Of a stretch of DNA of 64,000 bases, positions 35,383 to 44,024 are shown piece after piece. This DNA is from Nitrospira sp. ND1 (GTDB lineage Bacteria > Nitrospirota > Nitrospiria > Nitrospirales > Nitrospiraceae). The notes beneath the pieces were generated by a model. That model was not told the DNA's origin. It saw only the letters and a list, made by a program, of their open reading frames with translations, and ran no database searches. Position 1 is the first letter of the stretch; the number at the start of each line of letters is the position of its first letter. The stretch spans positions 2,409,625-2,473,624 of the forward strand of contig NZ_FWEX01000006.1 in the NCBI RefSeq assembly GCF_900170025.1. Reading direction: 5' to 3'. The translations under genes and the position numbers were made by a program.

Positions 35383-35653
35383 CCGGCGGTATTCCGTTCG
35401 GTTGATTGCCATTTCGCCGCTCGTTGTTCTGCCTTCTGTGTCTCCGTCCTTTCTTCGGTTCTTCGCTCAAACCAATAGGCATCTGGTCCCGACCGTAACC
35501 TTCCTGTGACTTTCCACAGGGGGAAGAAGGGCTTGCTGTATTTCTGCGGAAAGAAGGTATTGACCCGCTGATCCGTTGAGGCGAAGATGCGGCAGCGTTG
35601 GCACGGAGCCTGCTACTCAAGTCTGTAACGGATTGAACGATGAGGGGCGACCT

Positions 35654-36508
35654 ATGAAAGTCTTGATTGCGACCGATGGATCGAAATACGGGAAGTGGGC
35701 GACGGAATGGGTGGCGCGGATGCCGTTCGCCGAGAAGCCGGATGTGAGCGTCCTGCACGTGACGGATGTCGAGGCCCTGCGCGCGCCGTTCATGTTTCAG
35801 CCGGTGGTGATCGGCAATGAGCCGTTTATTCAGGAAGAAATCAAGCGGATTGAAGCCCGTGGAAAGACGGCCATGGCAGAGGCCAAGGCTCAGATGGCGT
35901 CGCTCAAGTTAAAAGGCAAGCTGGTGTCTGAGCGCGGGTCAGCCGGCTCGACCATTCTCGATCGTGCGCCGCAGCGTGATGGACTGGTGGCGATCGGGAG
36001 CCGGGGGTTGGATGCGCTCGACCGGTTCATGCTCGGGAGTGTCTCGACCCAGGTGACGTTGCATGCGCCCTGCTCGGTTCTCATTGTGAAGGAAGAACCG
36101 CGCCCGCTGAGCCGGATTCTCTTCGCAGCCGACGGGTCCAAAGCCTCGGAGAAGGCGTTGCGGTTCCTGCTGACCAAACTGCACCCGGAAGAGCGGGAAG
36201 GCCTGGAGCCGATCGATGTGGTGGTGATGCACGCCATGCCGTTCCTGAAGTTTCCGGAACTCAAAGAGGCCGGCGCCCGCCTGGTCGAGCAATGCGCGAA
36301 CAAGCTGCTGAAGGCCGGGTATGTGGTTGATGAAGTGGTCCAGCTTGGGAAACCGGCCGATGAGATCTTGAAAGTGGCGACGAAGAAGAAAGTCGATCTG
36401 ATCGTGACCGGGGCCAAAGGCATGGGGGCTGTCGCCAGGTTCCTGCTGGGCAGTGTTTCGACCAAGGTTGTGCAGCACAGTACGTGCTCGGTGCTCGTGG
36501 TTCGTTAG
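35654..36508 (+). CDS. Universal stress protein, two tandem UspA domains
   Basis: A 284-residue tandem UspA protein. Domain 1 (residues 1-145) begins MKVLIATDGSKYGKW and has GSRGLDALDRFMLGSVSTQV. Domain 2 (150-284) begins SRILFAADGSKASEKAL and has GAKGMGAVARFLLGSVSTKV. Both nucleotide loops are intact, so ATP binding is likely in both halves. GAGGGG lies before the ATG at 35654. It is the third Usp gene in the window and stands alone; inverted repeats begin at its stop codon. Confidence 0.93.
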   Translation: MKVLIATDGSKYGKWATEWVARMPFAEKPDVSVLHVTDVEALRAPFMFQPVVIGNEPFIQEEIKRIEARGKTAMAEAKAQMASLKLKGKLVSERGSAGSTILDRAPQRDGLVAIGSRGLDALDRFMLGSVSTQVTLHAPCSVLIVKEEPRPLSRILFAADGSKASEKALRFLLTKLHPEEREGLEPIDVVVMHAMPFLKFPELKEAGARLVEQCANKLLKAGYVVDEVVQLGKPADEILKVATKKKVDLIVTGAKGMGAVARFLLGSVSTKVVQHSTCSVLVVR

Positions 36509-36562
36509 GCAGGCTGTTGACAAAGGCTGCCAGCGGCGTTCTCTCGGCGTTCAACAGCCTGC
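36509..36562. repeat. Inverted repeat after the UspA gene, related to the 46.8-kb element
   Basis: GCAGGCTGTTGA (36509-36520) is repeated inversely at 36551-36562, a perfect 12-bp stem with a 30-nt loop. The loop holds GCCAGCGGCGTTCTC (36529-36543), which recurs exactly at 46826-46840. No T-run follows, so it is not a classical terminator, though it could still slow transcription. It looks like a short copy of a dispersed repeat. Confidence 0.65.
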
Positions 36563-36614
36563 GGCAGATTCTGGGAACGTCCGTGGCTCTGCTGGTTCCT
36601 CCCGGGGCAACTAA

Positions 36615-36802
36615 CCCGCATTATTCATGACGGTTCGTCGTGAAATCGCCGAGTCACGTGGCGAGACCGGCGCGCGGAGCCGGGAGGACCCGAGGCGTAC
36701 TCGTGCAGTACGTTGAGGGTCCGAGGGGTGAGCCCGCCGGCCGAAGGCCCGTCGCAGCAGTGAATCGGCGATTGCAGCAGAAGTGCTCATGAATAATGCG
36801 GG
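36615..36802. repeat. MITE-like element with 16-bp terminal inverted repeats and CTAA flanks
   Basis: CCCGCATTATTCATGA (36615-36630) is repeated inversely at 36787-36802. CTAA flanks both ends (36611-36614 and 36803-36806), a likely 4-bp target duplication. A second, imperfect inverted repeat lies just inside (near 36646-36659 and 36757-36771), so the whole 188 bp could fold into a long hairpin. It carries no gene. It sits about 160 bp upstream of the RND operon and could affect its expression. Confidence 0.78.
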
Positions 36803-36837
36803 CTAAGACCGCTGTGGCATTTCACCCCGCTCTCAGG

Positions 36838-36868
36838 GCCGGTAGCGTAGCAAAACGCTGCTACCGGC
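36838..36868. other. Short strong hairpin
   Basis: GCCGGTAGC is matched inversely by GCTACCGGC with a 13-nt middle. It lies between the inverted-repeat element and the RND operon. There is no following T-run, so a terminator is unlikely; a regulatory or REP-like element is possible. Confidence 0.45.
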
Positions 36869-36958
36869 ATCCCATTCCTCTCGAAATCCGGACTCTCTCA
36901 CGGCATGGTCCCTGCTGTTCTCAGGAACAGCAGGGCGCCCAAGGCAGATGATCGACGC

Positions 36959-38197
36959 ATGACAGAGACAGCGGGGGTATTCAGGCGGAATTCAGAGGGA
37001 CAGCATCGGCGAGCCGGTGACTGGCGTTCTCTTGCGGGACGATGCCTGGTGATCGGGCTGGTACTGATATCGGCAGTAGCCTGTGATCGGGATGCGCCCG
37101 TGGCGCCGCCGGCCGGTAAGCCGGTGAGCAGAGCCGCCGACGGGATGGTGCATCTGACCGATCCTGAAATTGCCAGGGCCGGCATCGAGGTGATGACGGT
37201 CAAGAAAGAGCCGTTTACCTTCCATCGCGAATTTCCCGCGACCGTGCAAGCCAACGAGAATGAACTGGCAGAAGTCACGACTCTCATTCGAGGGAGAGTC
37301 GTCGAGGTGCTGGTCGATGTGGGGAAGGATGTGAAGAAGGGTGAGCGGCTGGCGTTGCTCGACAGTACCGATCTCGGGATGGCCGAAGGAGCGTACCTCA
37401 AGTCGGCGGCAAGGCAACACGAAGCGCAGCTGGCCTTTGAGCGGGCGGAAAATCTCCATGAGCATCGTGCGATCAGTCTGGCCGAACTGCAACGCCGGGA
37501 AGCGGAAATGAAAACCGCGCGCGCCGATGCGCGGGAGGCATCGCATCGGCTGGCGCTCCTTGGCCTGCCGGCTCAGGAAATCAAACGGCTTGAACGCGAG
37601 CAGACGATCCGGTCCGATGTGGCGATTCGAGCGCCCTTTGCAGGTCGCGTGATCATGCGTAATATCACGCGCGGGGAGGTGGTGGAGACCTCGCGGAACT
37701 GTTTCACCATCGCCGACCTGTCCGATGTCTGGGTGGTGGCCAACGTGCCGGAAAAGGACGTGCGCTTTATTCGTCCGAAGGACCGGGTTCACGTGATGGT
37801 TCCGGCCTATCCGCATGGGCTGTTCTCCGGCACCGTGACCTACATCAGCGATGTCCTCGACCCATCGACCAGGACGATGCGTGTCCGTGTCACCGTGCTC
37901 AATCCCGATCGGACCTTGAAACCGGAGATGTTCGCCATGGTCCGTGTCTTTGCGTCCCCTCAACCCGAGGCGCTGGCGGTGCCGCTCACGGCTGTGCAAC
38001 AGGACGGCACGGGCAAATTACTGTTCGTGCGGCAAGCGGACAATCGATTCGAATCGCGCCGGGTTCTCCTGGGAGACGAGCTGGACGGCAAGACCATCGT
38101 CCTGGAGGGGCTGCACGAGGGTGAAGACGTGGTGGTCAAAGGGTCCTTCGCAATCAAGTCGGAGTTCGATATCCACAAAATCGAGCCCACGCCATGA
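36959..38197 (+). CDS. RND efflux membrane-fusion protein (CusB/CzcB-like), lipoprotein
   Basis: About 412 residues. The N-terminal hydrophobic segment ends in LISAVAC, a lipobox, so it is probably lipid-anchored in the periplasm. The lipoyl half-motif RGRVVEVLVDVGKDVKKGERLALL (given here as its ends, RGRVVEVL and KKGERLALL) and the matching VAIRAPFAGRVIMRN frame an alpha-helical hairpin; a beta-barrel and membrane-proximal domain follow. It bridges the RND pump to an outer-membrane factor. The start at 36959 is uncertain (an ATG at 36905 is in frame; neither has a good Shine-Dalgarno sequence). The stop overlaps the pump gene by 4 nt. Confidence 0.9.
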   Translation: MTETAGVFRRNSEGQHRRAGDWRSLAGRCLVIGLVLISAVACDRDAPVAPPAGKPVSRAADGMVHLTDPEIARAGIEVMTVKKEPFTFHREFPATVQANENELAEVTTLIRGRVVEVLVDVGKDVKKGERLALLDSTDLGMAEGAYLKSAARQHEAQLAFERAENLHEHRAISLAELQRREAEMKTARADAREASHRLALLGLPAQEIKRLEREQTIRSDVAIRAPFAGRVIMRNITRGEVVETSRNCFTIADLSDVWVVANVPEKDVRFIRPKDRVHVMVPAYPHGLFSGTVTYISDVLDPSTRTMRVRVTVLNPDRTLKPEMFAMVRVFASPQPEALAVPLTAVQQDGTGKLLFVRQADNRFESRRVLLGDELDGKTIVLEGLHEGEDVVVKGSFAIKSEFDIHKIEPTP

Positions 38198-41100
38198 TTG
38201 CCTCACTGTTGGAGTTCTCGCTCCGCCAATCGATCCTCGTCATCGGACTGGCCTGCATGTTTTCCGTGGCCGGCCTGTTCGCCTTTCAATCTATCCCCAT
38301 CGATGCCTACCCCGACGTGACCAATGTGCAGGTGCAGGTGTTGACGGAAGCGCCTGGCCTCTCTCCCGTTGAAGTGGAACGCTTCATCACCTATCCGATC
38401 GAACTGCAGATGAACGGGCTGCCGGGCCTGACGGAAATCCGCTCGTTGTCCAAGTTCGCGCTCTCTCAGCTGACGGTGGTGTTCGAGGATGATGTGGATG
38501 TGTACTTTGCCCGCCAGTTGGTGTTGGAGCGGATCATGGCGGTCAAGGAGCGGTTGCCGGCGGGTATCGATCCGGTCCTGGCGCCGGTCACGACTGGACT
38601 GGGAGAGATCTACCAATACTATCTCGAAGGCCCGCAAGCCCATGCGACCGATACGGCGCTCGTAGAGGCCGAGTTGACGAATCAGCGGACGGTGCAGGAT
38701 TGGGTACTCCGCCCCTTGCTGAAGAGTGTGCCGGGCGTGATCGATGTGAACGGCCTGGGCGGATTCGTGAAGCAGTTCCAAGTGCTGGTGGATCCCGACA
38801 AGTTGCGCAAATACAGCCTGACGCTGCACGACATCTATGAGGCGGTGCAGAAGAACAATGCCAATTCCGGCGGCAATGTGCTGGAACGGCATGCGGAACG
38901 CGCCATTGTGCGGGGACTGGGACTCATCAAAACCCTGCCCGACATCGAGCGTATCGTCGTGAAGGAAGCGGGCGGCACACCCGTGTTCGTCCGTGATGTG
39001 GCAGAGGTTCGTATCGGTCATGCGGTGCGCCATGGCGCGGCCGTGTTGAACGGCGAGCGGGAGGTGGTGGCGGGCACGGTGTTGATGTTGCGCGGAGGCA
39101 ATGCACGTGAAGTCGTCCAAGCCGTGAAACGCCGGGTCGACACGATTCAGCAGGACGGGTTGTTGTCGGAAGGCCTCAAGATCATCCCGTTTTATGACCG
39201 GATCGAGCTCGTGACAGCGGCCATCAATACCGTGCGCGATGCCTTGATCGAGGGCATCGTCCTGGTGACCATCGTATTTTTCCTATTTCTGGGCCATGTG
39301 CGGAGCGCGATCGTCGTCACTGTGTCTCTGTTGGTCACGCCACTGATGACGTTCCTGGTGATGCAACGCGTGGGGCTTTCCGCCAACCTCATGACCCTGG
39401 GTGGCCTGGCGATCGGTATCGGTGAAATTGCCGACGGATCGTTGGTCGTGGTGGAGAATGTCTATCGCCATCTCTCCGAAAATCATCTGCATCAGCGGTC
39501 CCGGCTTGAGGTGATTTTCCGGGCCACCAGCGAGGTAGGGCGGCCGATCGTGTTCGGCATCCTGATCATCAGCGTCGTCTTCCTTCCCCTCATGACTCTG
39601 CACGGGATGGAAGGGAAAATGTTTGCCCCCCTGGCCTATACGCTGGTGATTTCGCTGCTGATGTCGGTGGTCGTCACCTTGACCCTCTCGCCGGTTCTGG
39701 CGTCCCTGATCCTGCGCGGCGACCATCCGGAAGAGACCCGGCTCACCCGGTGGATGAAGGCCCGCTATCAGCCGGTGCTCCGTTGGACGCTCGACCATCG
39801 GGTGCCGGTGTTGCTGGGATCGACGGCGGTGGTGCTGGCGAGTCTGACCCTGCTGCCGTTCGTGGGACGGGAATTCATTCCGATTCTGGAGGAGGGCGCA
39901 TTGACGCCGCAAATCGTGCGGCTGCCGAGTGTCTCGTTGCCGGAGTCGATCGCGATTGAGAAGCAGACGCAGAAAGTCATGCTGGAGTTTCCGGAAGTGC
40001 AGATGTCGGTGAGCAAGATCGGACGCCCCGATATCGCCGTCGGTCCGGAGGAGCCGAATGAGAGCGATCCGATCGTGACGCTGCGTCCGCGCAACGGTTG
40101 GACCACGGCACAGACCCAATCGGGATTGGTCGATGCGATCCGGAAGCGTCTTGCGGAGATTCCCGGTATCTCTGTCCTGATGAGTCAGCCGATCCAGGAG
40201 CGGGTCGATGAGTTGATCTCCGGCATCCGGACTGAATGCGCCATCAAGTTGTTCGGGGACGATCTCGACCTGCTGTATCAGAACGCCGAAATCATTGCGG
40301 ACCTGATGCGGACCGTGGAAGGCGTGAAAGACGTCAAGGTCGAACAGGTTGCCGGGCAGCCCTATCTGACGATCGACATCGATCGGGAGAAAATCGCCCG
40401 TTACGGGATCAACGTGTCGGATGTGCACGACATCGTTACGACGGCGGTGGGCGGCAAACCGGCCACGCAGGTGTATGAGGGGGAGCGTCGATTTCAGCTG
40501 ACCCTGCGTTTCCCGGAGCCCTATCGCAACAGTATCGGGGCCATCGGAGATATCCGGGTACGATCCGCATCCGGCGCGCCGATTCCCTTGAGCGAGCTCG
40601 CGACCATCGAGATGCGCGAAGGCCCGGCGCGTATCAGCCGTGAGCAGGCGAAGCGGCGGATCTACATCGGGTTCAATGTGGTGGGGCGCGACATCGGCAG
40701 TGTCGTGGATGAAGGCCGGAAGTTATTGGCCGAGCGGATCCGGTTGCCGCAGGGGTATACGGTGGCGTGGGGCGGGGCGTTCGAGAATATGGAGCGCGCG
40801 AATGCGCGGTTGCTGCTGGTGGTGCCGATCACGCTCGGGTTGGTCTTCTTTTTGCTCTTCTGGGCGTTTCACTCGCTGCGGTATGCCGCCTTGATCATTC
40901 TGAATCTGCCGTTCGCCTTGATCGGCGGCGTCGTATCGTTGTGGCTTAGCGATCAGTATCTGAGTGTGCCTGCCTCAATCGGGTTTATCGAACTGTTCGG
41001 GTTGGCGGTGGGAAACGGCATCGTGCTCGTCTCCTACATCAATCAGTTGCGGAATGAGGGGCAGCAGACGGAGGCGGCGATCATGACGGGCTGTGTCTTA

Positions 41101-41322
41101 CGGCTTCGCCCGGTCGTGATGACGATGATGACGACGTTGCTCGGCCTCCTGCCGCTGGTCCTGGCCCAGGGGATCGGCGCCGAAGTGCAGCGGCCGTTGG
41201 CCACCGTGGTTGTCGGCGGCCTGTTCACCTCGACCGCATTGACCTTGCTGGTCCTCCCGGCCCTGTACCGGACCTTTGCCGAACAGGAGGCCGCGAAGGA
41301 ACATGCCCCGGAGTGGGTGTGA
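38194..41322 (+). CDS. Heavy-metal-type RND efflux pump (CzcA/CusA family)
   Basis: A 1042-residue inner-membrane proton antiporter. N-terminal LRQSILVIGLACMFSVAG and AYPDVTNVQVQVLTEAPGLS are hallmarks of the HME-RND class. TM4 reads GLAIGIGEIADGSLVVVEN, the segment with the proton-relay acidic residues; it differs from the best-known Cu/Ag and Zn/Co/Cd signatures, so the metal cannot be assigned. Two large periplasmic loops and C-terminal GLAVGNGIVLVSYINQLRNE complete the fold. Coupled to the fusion-protein gene by ATGA. No outer-membrane channel gene is adjacent. Confidence 0.94.
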   Translation: MIASLLEFSLRQSILVIGLACMFSVAGLFAFQSIPIDAYPDVTNVQVQVLTEAPGLSPVEVERFITYPIELQMNGLPGLTEIRSLSKFALSQLTVVFEDDVDVYFARQLVLERIMAVKERLPAGIDPVLAPVTTGLGEIYQYYLEGPQAHATDTALVEAELTNQRTVQDWVLRPLLKSVPGVIDVNGLGGFVKQFQVLVDPDKLRKYSLTLHDIYEAVQKNNANSGGNVLERHAERAIVRGLGLIKTLPDIERIVVKEAGGTPVFVRDVAEVRIGHAVRHGAAVLNGEREVVAGTVLMLRGGNAREVVQAVKRRVDTIQQDGLLSEGLKIIPFYDRIELVTAAINTVRDALIEGIVLVTIVFFLFLGHVRSAIVVTVSLLVTPLMTFLVMQRVGLSANLMTLGGLAIGIGEIADGSLVVVENVYRHLSENHLHQRSRLEVIFRATSEVGRPIVFGILIISVVFLPLMTLHGMEGKMFAPLAYTLVISLLMSVVVTLTLSPVLASLILRGDHPEETRLTRWMKARYQPVLRWTLDHRVPVLLGSTAVVLASLTLLPFVGREFIPILEEGALTPQIVRLPSVSLPESIAIEKQTQKVMLEFPEVQMSVSKIGRPDIAVGPEEPNESDPIVTLRPRNGWTTAQTQSGLVDAIRKRLAEIPGISVLMSQPIQERVDELISGIRTECAIKLFGDDLDLLYQNAEIIADLMRTVEGVKDVKVEQVAGQPYLTIDIDREKIARYGINVSDVHDIVTTAVGGKPATQVYEGERRFQLTLRFPEPYRNSIGAIGDIRVRSASGAPIPLSELATIEMREGPARISREQAKRRIYIGFNVVGRDIGSVVDEGRKLLAERIRLPQGYTVAWGGAFENMERANARLLLVVPITLGLVFFLLFWAFHSLRYAALIILNLPFALIGGVVSLWLSDQYLSVPASIGFIELFGLAVGNGIVLVSYINQLRNEGQQTEAAIMTGCVLRLRPVVMTMMTTLLGLLPLVLAQGIGAEVQRPLATVVVGGLFTSTALTLLVLPALYRTFAEQEAAKEHAPEWV

Positions 41323-41339
41323 AGGGAGTTCACGAGACC

Positions 41340-43865
41340 ATGGAGAATAGACGACCCTTTTGGGCCTGTTCTCCGGATGAGGTGCTTCGCGACTTGCGTG
41401 CCGTACCGGAGGGGTTGAGCACCGTCGAGGCCGAACAGCGGCAGGTCGTCTCCGCGTCCGCCCGGCTCACGCCCCAGCGAGATAGTCAGCCGTTCCGGCT
41501 CTTGCTGGCCCAGTTCCGAAGTCCCATCATCCTCATCCTGCTCTTCGCTTCCGGAGTGTCGTTTTTTCTCGCAGAACATAGCGATGCGCTCATCATCCTG
41601 GCCATCATTCTGGTCAGCGCCCTGTTGAGTTTCTGGCAGGAATACAGCGCGGCCCGCGCCGTGGCCGGCCTGTTGGCGCTCGTGCAGATCACGGCTCAAA
41701 CATGGCGGGACGGCCGGTTGCGCGAGGTGCCTGCCGACGACATCGTGCCGGGCGATATCGTGGAGCTTTCGGCTGGGTCGAGTTTACCCGGAGACGCGCG
41801 GCTGCTCGATGCCAAGGATCTGTTCGTCGATGAAGCGACCTTGACGGGGGAGACCTATCCGGCAGAGAAATCGACAGGAACACTCACGGACGCGGTCCCC
41901 TCGCAGAAGCGGACGAACAGCCTGTTTCTGGGCACCCATGTGGTGAGCGGGCAGGCGCGGGCCGTGATCGTGGCGGTGGGCAAGGACACGGAATTCGGCC
42001 GCATTGCCCATCGGATGCAGGTGCGGGCGCCGGAAACGGAATTTGAGCGGGGCGTGCGCCGATTCGGATATCTATTGCTGGAAGTCACGCTGCTGCTGGT
42101 GTTCTCGATATTCGCGGTGAACGTGTATTTGGCGCGCCCGGTCCTTGAGTCCTTTCTGTTTTCCATGGCGTTGGCCGTCGGCCTGACGCCGCAACTGTTG
42201 CCGGCCATCATCAGCGTCAATCTCTCCCACGGCGCTAAGCGAATGGCGCAGCAGAAGGTGGTCGTCAAACGCCTGACCTCGATTGAAAATTTCGGCAGTA
42301 TGAACGTGTTGTGCTCCGACAAAACCGGCACCCTGACCATGGGGTCCATGCGGCTGCACGCGGCACTGGATCTTCAGGGCCGGCCGAGCGAGAAGGTGTT
42401 ATTCCTCGCCCAGCTGAACGCGATGTTCGAAACGGGATTCTCGAATCCGCTGGATGAAGCGTTGCGCCGACACCGGTCGGTCGATCTCACCGGTTATCGC
42501 AAGCTGGAGGAAGAACCGTACGACTTCGTCCGCAAACGGCTCTCGATCCTCGTGGCGACCCCGCAGACGCACGTGTTGATCACGAAAGGGGCCGTGGACA
42601 GCATGCTGACGGCCTGTCTCGATGCTGAACAGTCGGACGGCACCGTGGTGTCGATCGATGAGGTCCGGGATTCCATTCGACAGCAGGTTCGCGAACTGAG
42701 TGCGCAAGGATTTCGCACGCTGGGGCTGGCCTGCCGTAACATGGGCGCCGTTGATCGTGTCTCCAAGGAACATGAAACGGCGATGACCTTTCTGGGTCTG
42801 GTGGCCTTTGCCGATCCTCCGAAACCCGGCATGGCCGAGACCATTGCGACGCTCAAAGGCCTCGGGGTCTCGTTGAAAATGGTGACCGGGGATCAGGCGC
42901 TGGTGGCGGCGTATGTCGGGCGGGCGGTTGGGCTGGAGAATCCGCACCTGCTTACGGGAACTGATCTGCGCGGCATGAGCGACGACGCGCTACGCACGCG
43001 CGCAAACAGCATCGATATCTTCGCGGAAATCGAACCCAATCAAAAGGAACGCATCATCCGTGCGCTGCGCGCTTCCGGCAATGTGGTTGGATATCTCGGC
43101 GACGGCATCAACGATGCCCCGGCTCTCCACGCGGCGGATGTCGGCATTTCAGTCGATAGCGCCGTCGATGTCGCCAAAGAAGCGGCCGATCTCGTCCTGT
43201 TGGAGCATGATTTGGGCGTGCTGGTGCAAGGCGTTCGCGAGGGCCGCATGACCTTCGCCAATACGTTGAAATATGTGTTTATGGCCACCAGCGCGAATTT
43301 CGGCAACATGTTCAGCATGGCCGGGGCCTCGCTGTTCCTGCCGTTTCTCCCGCTGCTGCCGAAGCAGATCCTGCTGACGAATGTCTTGACCGATCTTCCA
43401 GAAATGACCATTGCCACCGACCGGGTCGATCACGAACTGATCGAGCGGCCCCGCCGATGGGATATTCCGTTCATCCGGCGATTCATGCTCACCTTCGGTC
43501 TGGTGAGTTCCCTGTTCGACTACCTCACGTTCGGAGTCCTCTTGCTGCTGTTACACTCAACGGCCGGCCAATTTCGCACCGGTTGGTTTGTCGAGTCCGT
43601 GCTGTCGGCCTCGTTGATCGTGCTCGTCATTCGCACCCGCCGGCCCTGTTATACCAGCCGGCCCTCTTCCGCGTTGTTGATCACGACGCTCCTGACGGGA
43701 CTGGGGACCATGTTGCTGCCGGTGACACCGGTGGGAGCGTTCCTGGGATTCGAACCGCTGCCACCGATCTTCTGGGCGGCGATGCTCGGAATTCTGTTGG
43801 CCTATGTGGTGGTGGCGGAGTTCGCGAAGCAGTTGTTTTACCGGCAGGTTCAGAATGGGAGTTAG
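41340..43865 (+). CDS. Mg2+-importing P-type ATPase-like (MgtA/MgtB, P3B)
   Basis: An 841-residue P-type ATPase. Order: actuator domain with LTGET, TM4 AVGLTPQLLPAIIS (MgtA has AVGLTPEMLP), phosphorylation site CSDKTGTLT with Asp327, KGAVD, and GDGINDAPAL near residue 590. The QLLPAI version lacks the Glu seen in some P2 pumps, as is usual for MgtA-type. C-terminal helices are complete. It should import Mg2+ or a related divalent ion. It follows the RND gene by 17 nt, so it is probably cotranscribed; ATG at 41340 with GGGAG about 11 nt upstream is preferred. Confidence 0.9.
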   Translation: MENRRPFWACSPDEVLRDLRAVPEGLSTVEAEQRQVVSASARLTPQRDSQPFRLLLAQFRSPIILILLFASGVSFFLAEHSDALIILAIILVSALLSFWQEYSAARAVAGLLALVQITAQTWRDGRLREVPADDIVPGDIVELSAGSSLPGDARLLDAKDLFVDEATLTGETYPAEKSTGTLTDAVPSQKRTNSLFLGTHVVSGQARAVIVAVGKDTEFGRIAHRMQVRAPETEFERGVRRFGYLLLEVTLLLVFSIFAVNVYLARPVLESFLFSMALAVGLTPQLLPAIISVNLSHGAKRMAQQKVVVKRLTSIENFGSMNVLCSDKTGTLTMGSMRLHAALDLQGRPSEKVLFLAQLNAMFETGFSNPLDEALRRHRSVDLTGYRKLEEEPYDFVRKRLSILVATPQTHVLITKGAVDSMLTACLDAEQSDGTVVSIDEVRDSIRQQVRELSAQGFRTLGLACRNMGAVDRVSKEHETAMTFLGLVAFADPPKPGMAETIATLKGLGVSLKMVTGDQALVAAYVGRAVGLENPHLLTGTDLRGMSDDALRTRANSIDIFAEIEPNQKERIIRALRASGNVVGYLGDGINDAPALHAADVGISVDSAVDVAKEAADLVLLEHDLGVLVQGVREGRMTFANTLKYVFMATSANFGNMFSMAGASLFLPFLPLLPKQILLTNVLTDLPEMTIATDRVDHELIERPRRWDIPFIRRFMLTFGLVSSLFDYLTFGVLLLLLHSTAGQFRTGWFVESVLSASLIVLVIRTRRPCYTSRPSSALLITTLLTGLGTMLLPVTPVGAFLGFEPLPPIFWAAMLGILLAYVVVAEFAKQLFYRQVQNGS

Positions 43866-44024
43866 GGTGGCGAGGCCGTCGGAAGGGAGGGAGGTGAGAA
43901 GTACCGTCACGTTGCGGCTCCCTGTAATCGATCATCTCCTTGACTGTGCATGGTGATGTAGTACAACCAAAGGAAGAAGTTCAGACCCTGTGTACTCCCC
44001 GCTGCCGATTCTCGTGAGGACGTC

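Noticed and set aside
36509-36562. Rho-independent terminator after the Usp gene
   Set aside because: The stem has a 30-nt loop and no T-run; better explained as a repeat-family copy.
39283-40428. 381-codon minus-strand frame inside the RND pump gene
   Set aside because: Antisense to clear HME-RND sequence; Arg/His-rich product with no known domain.
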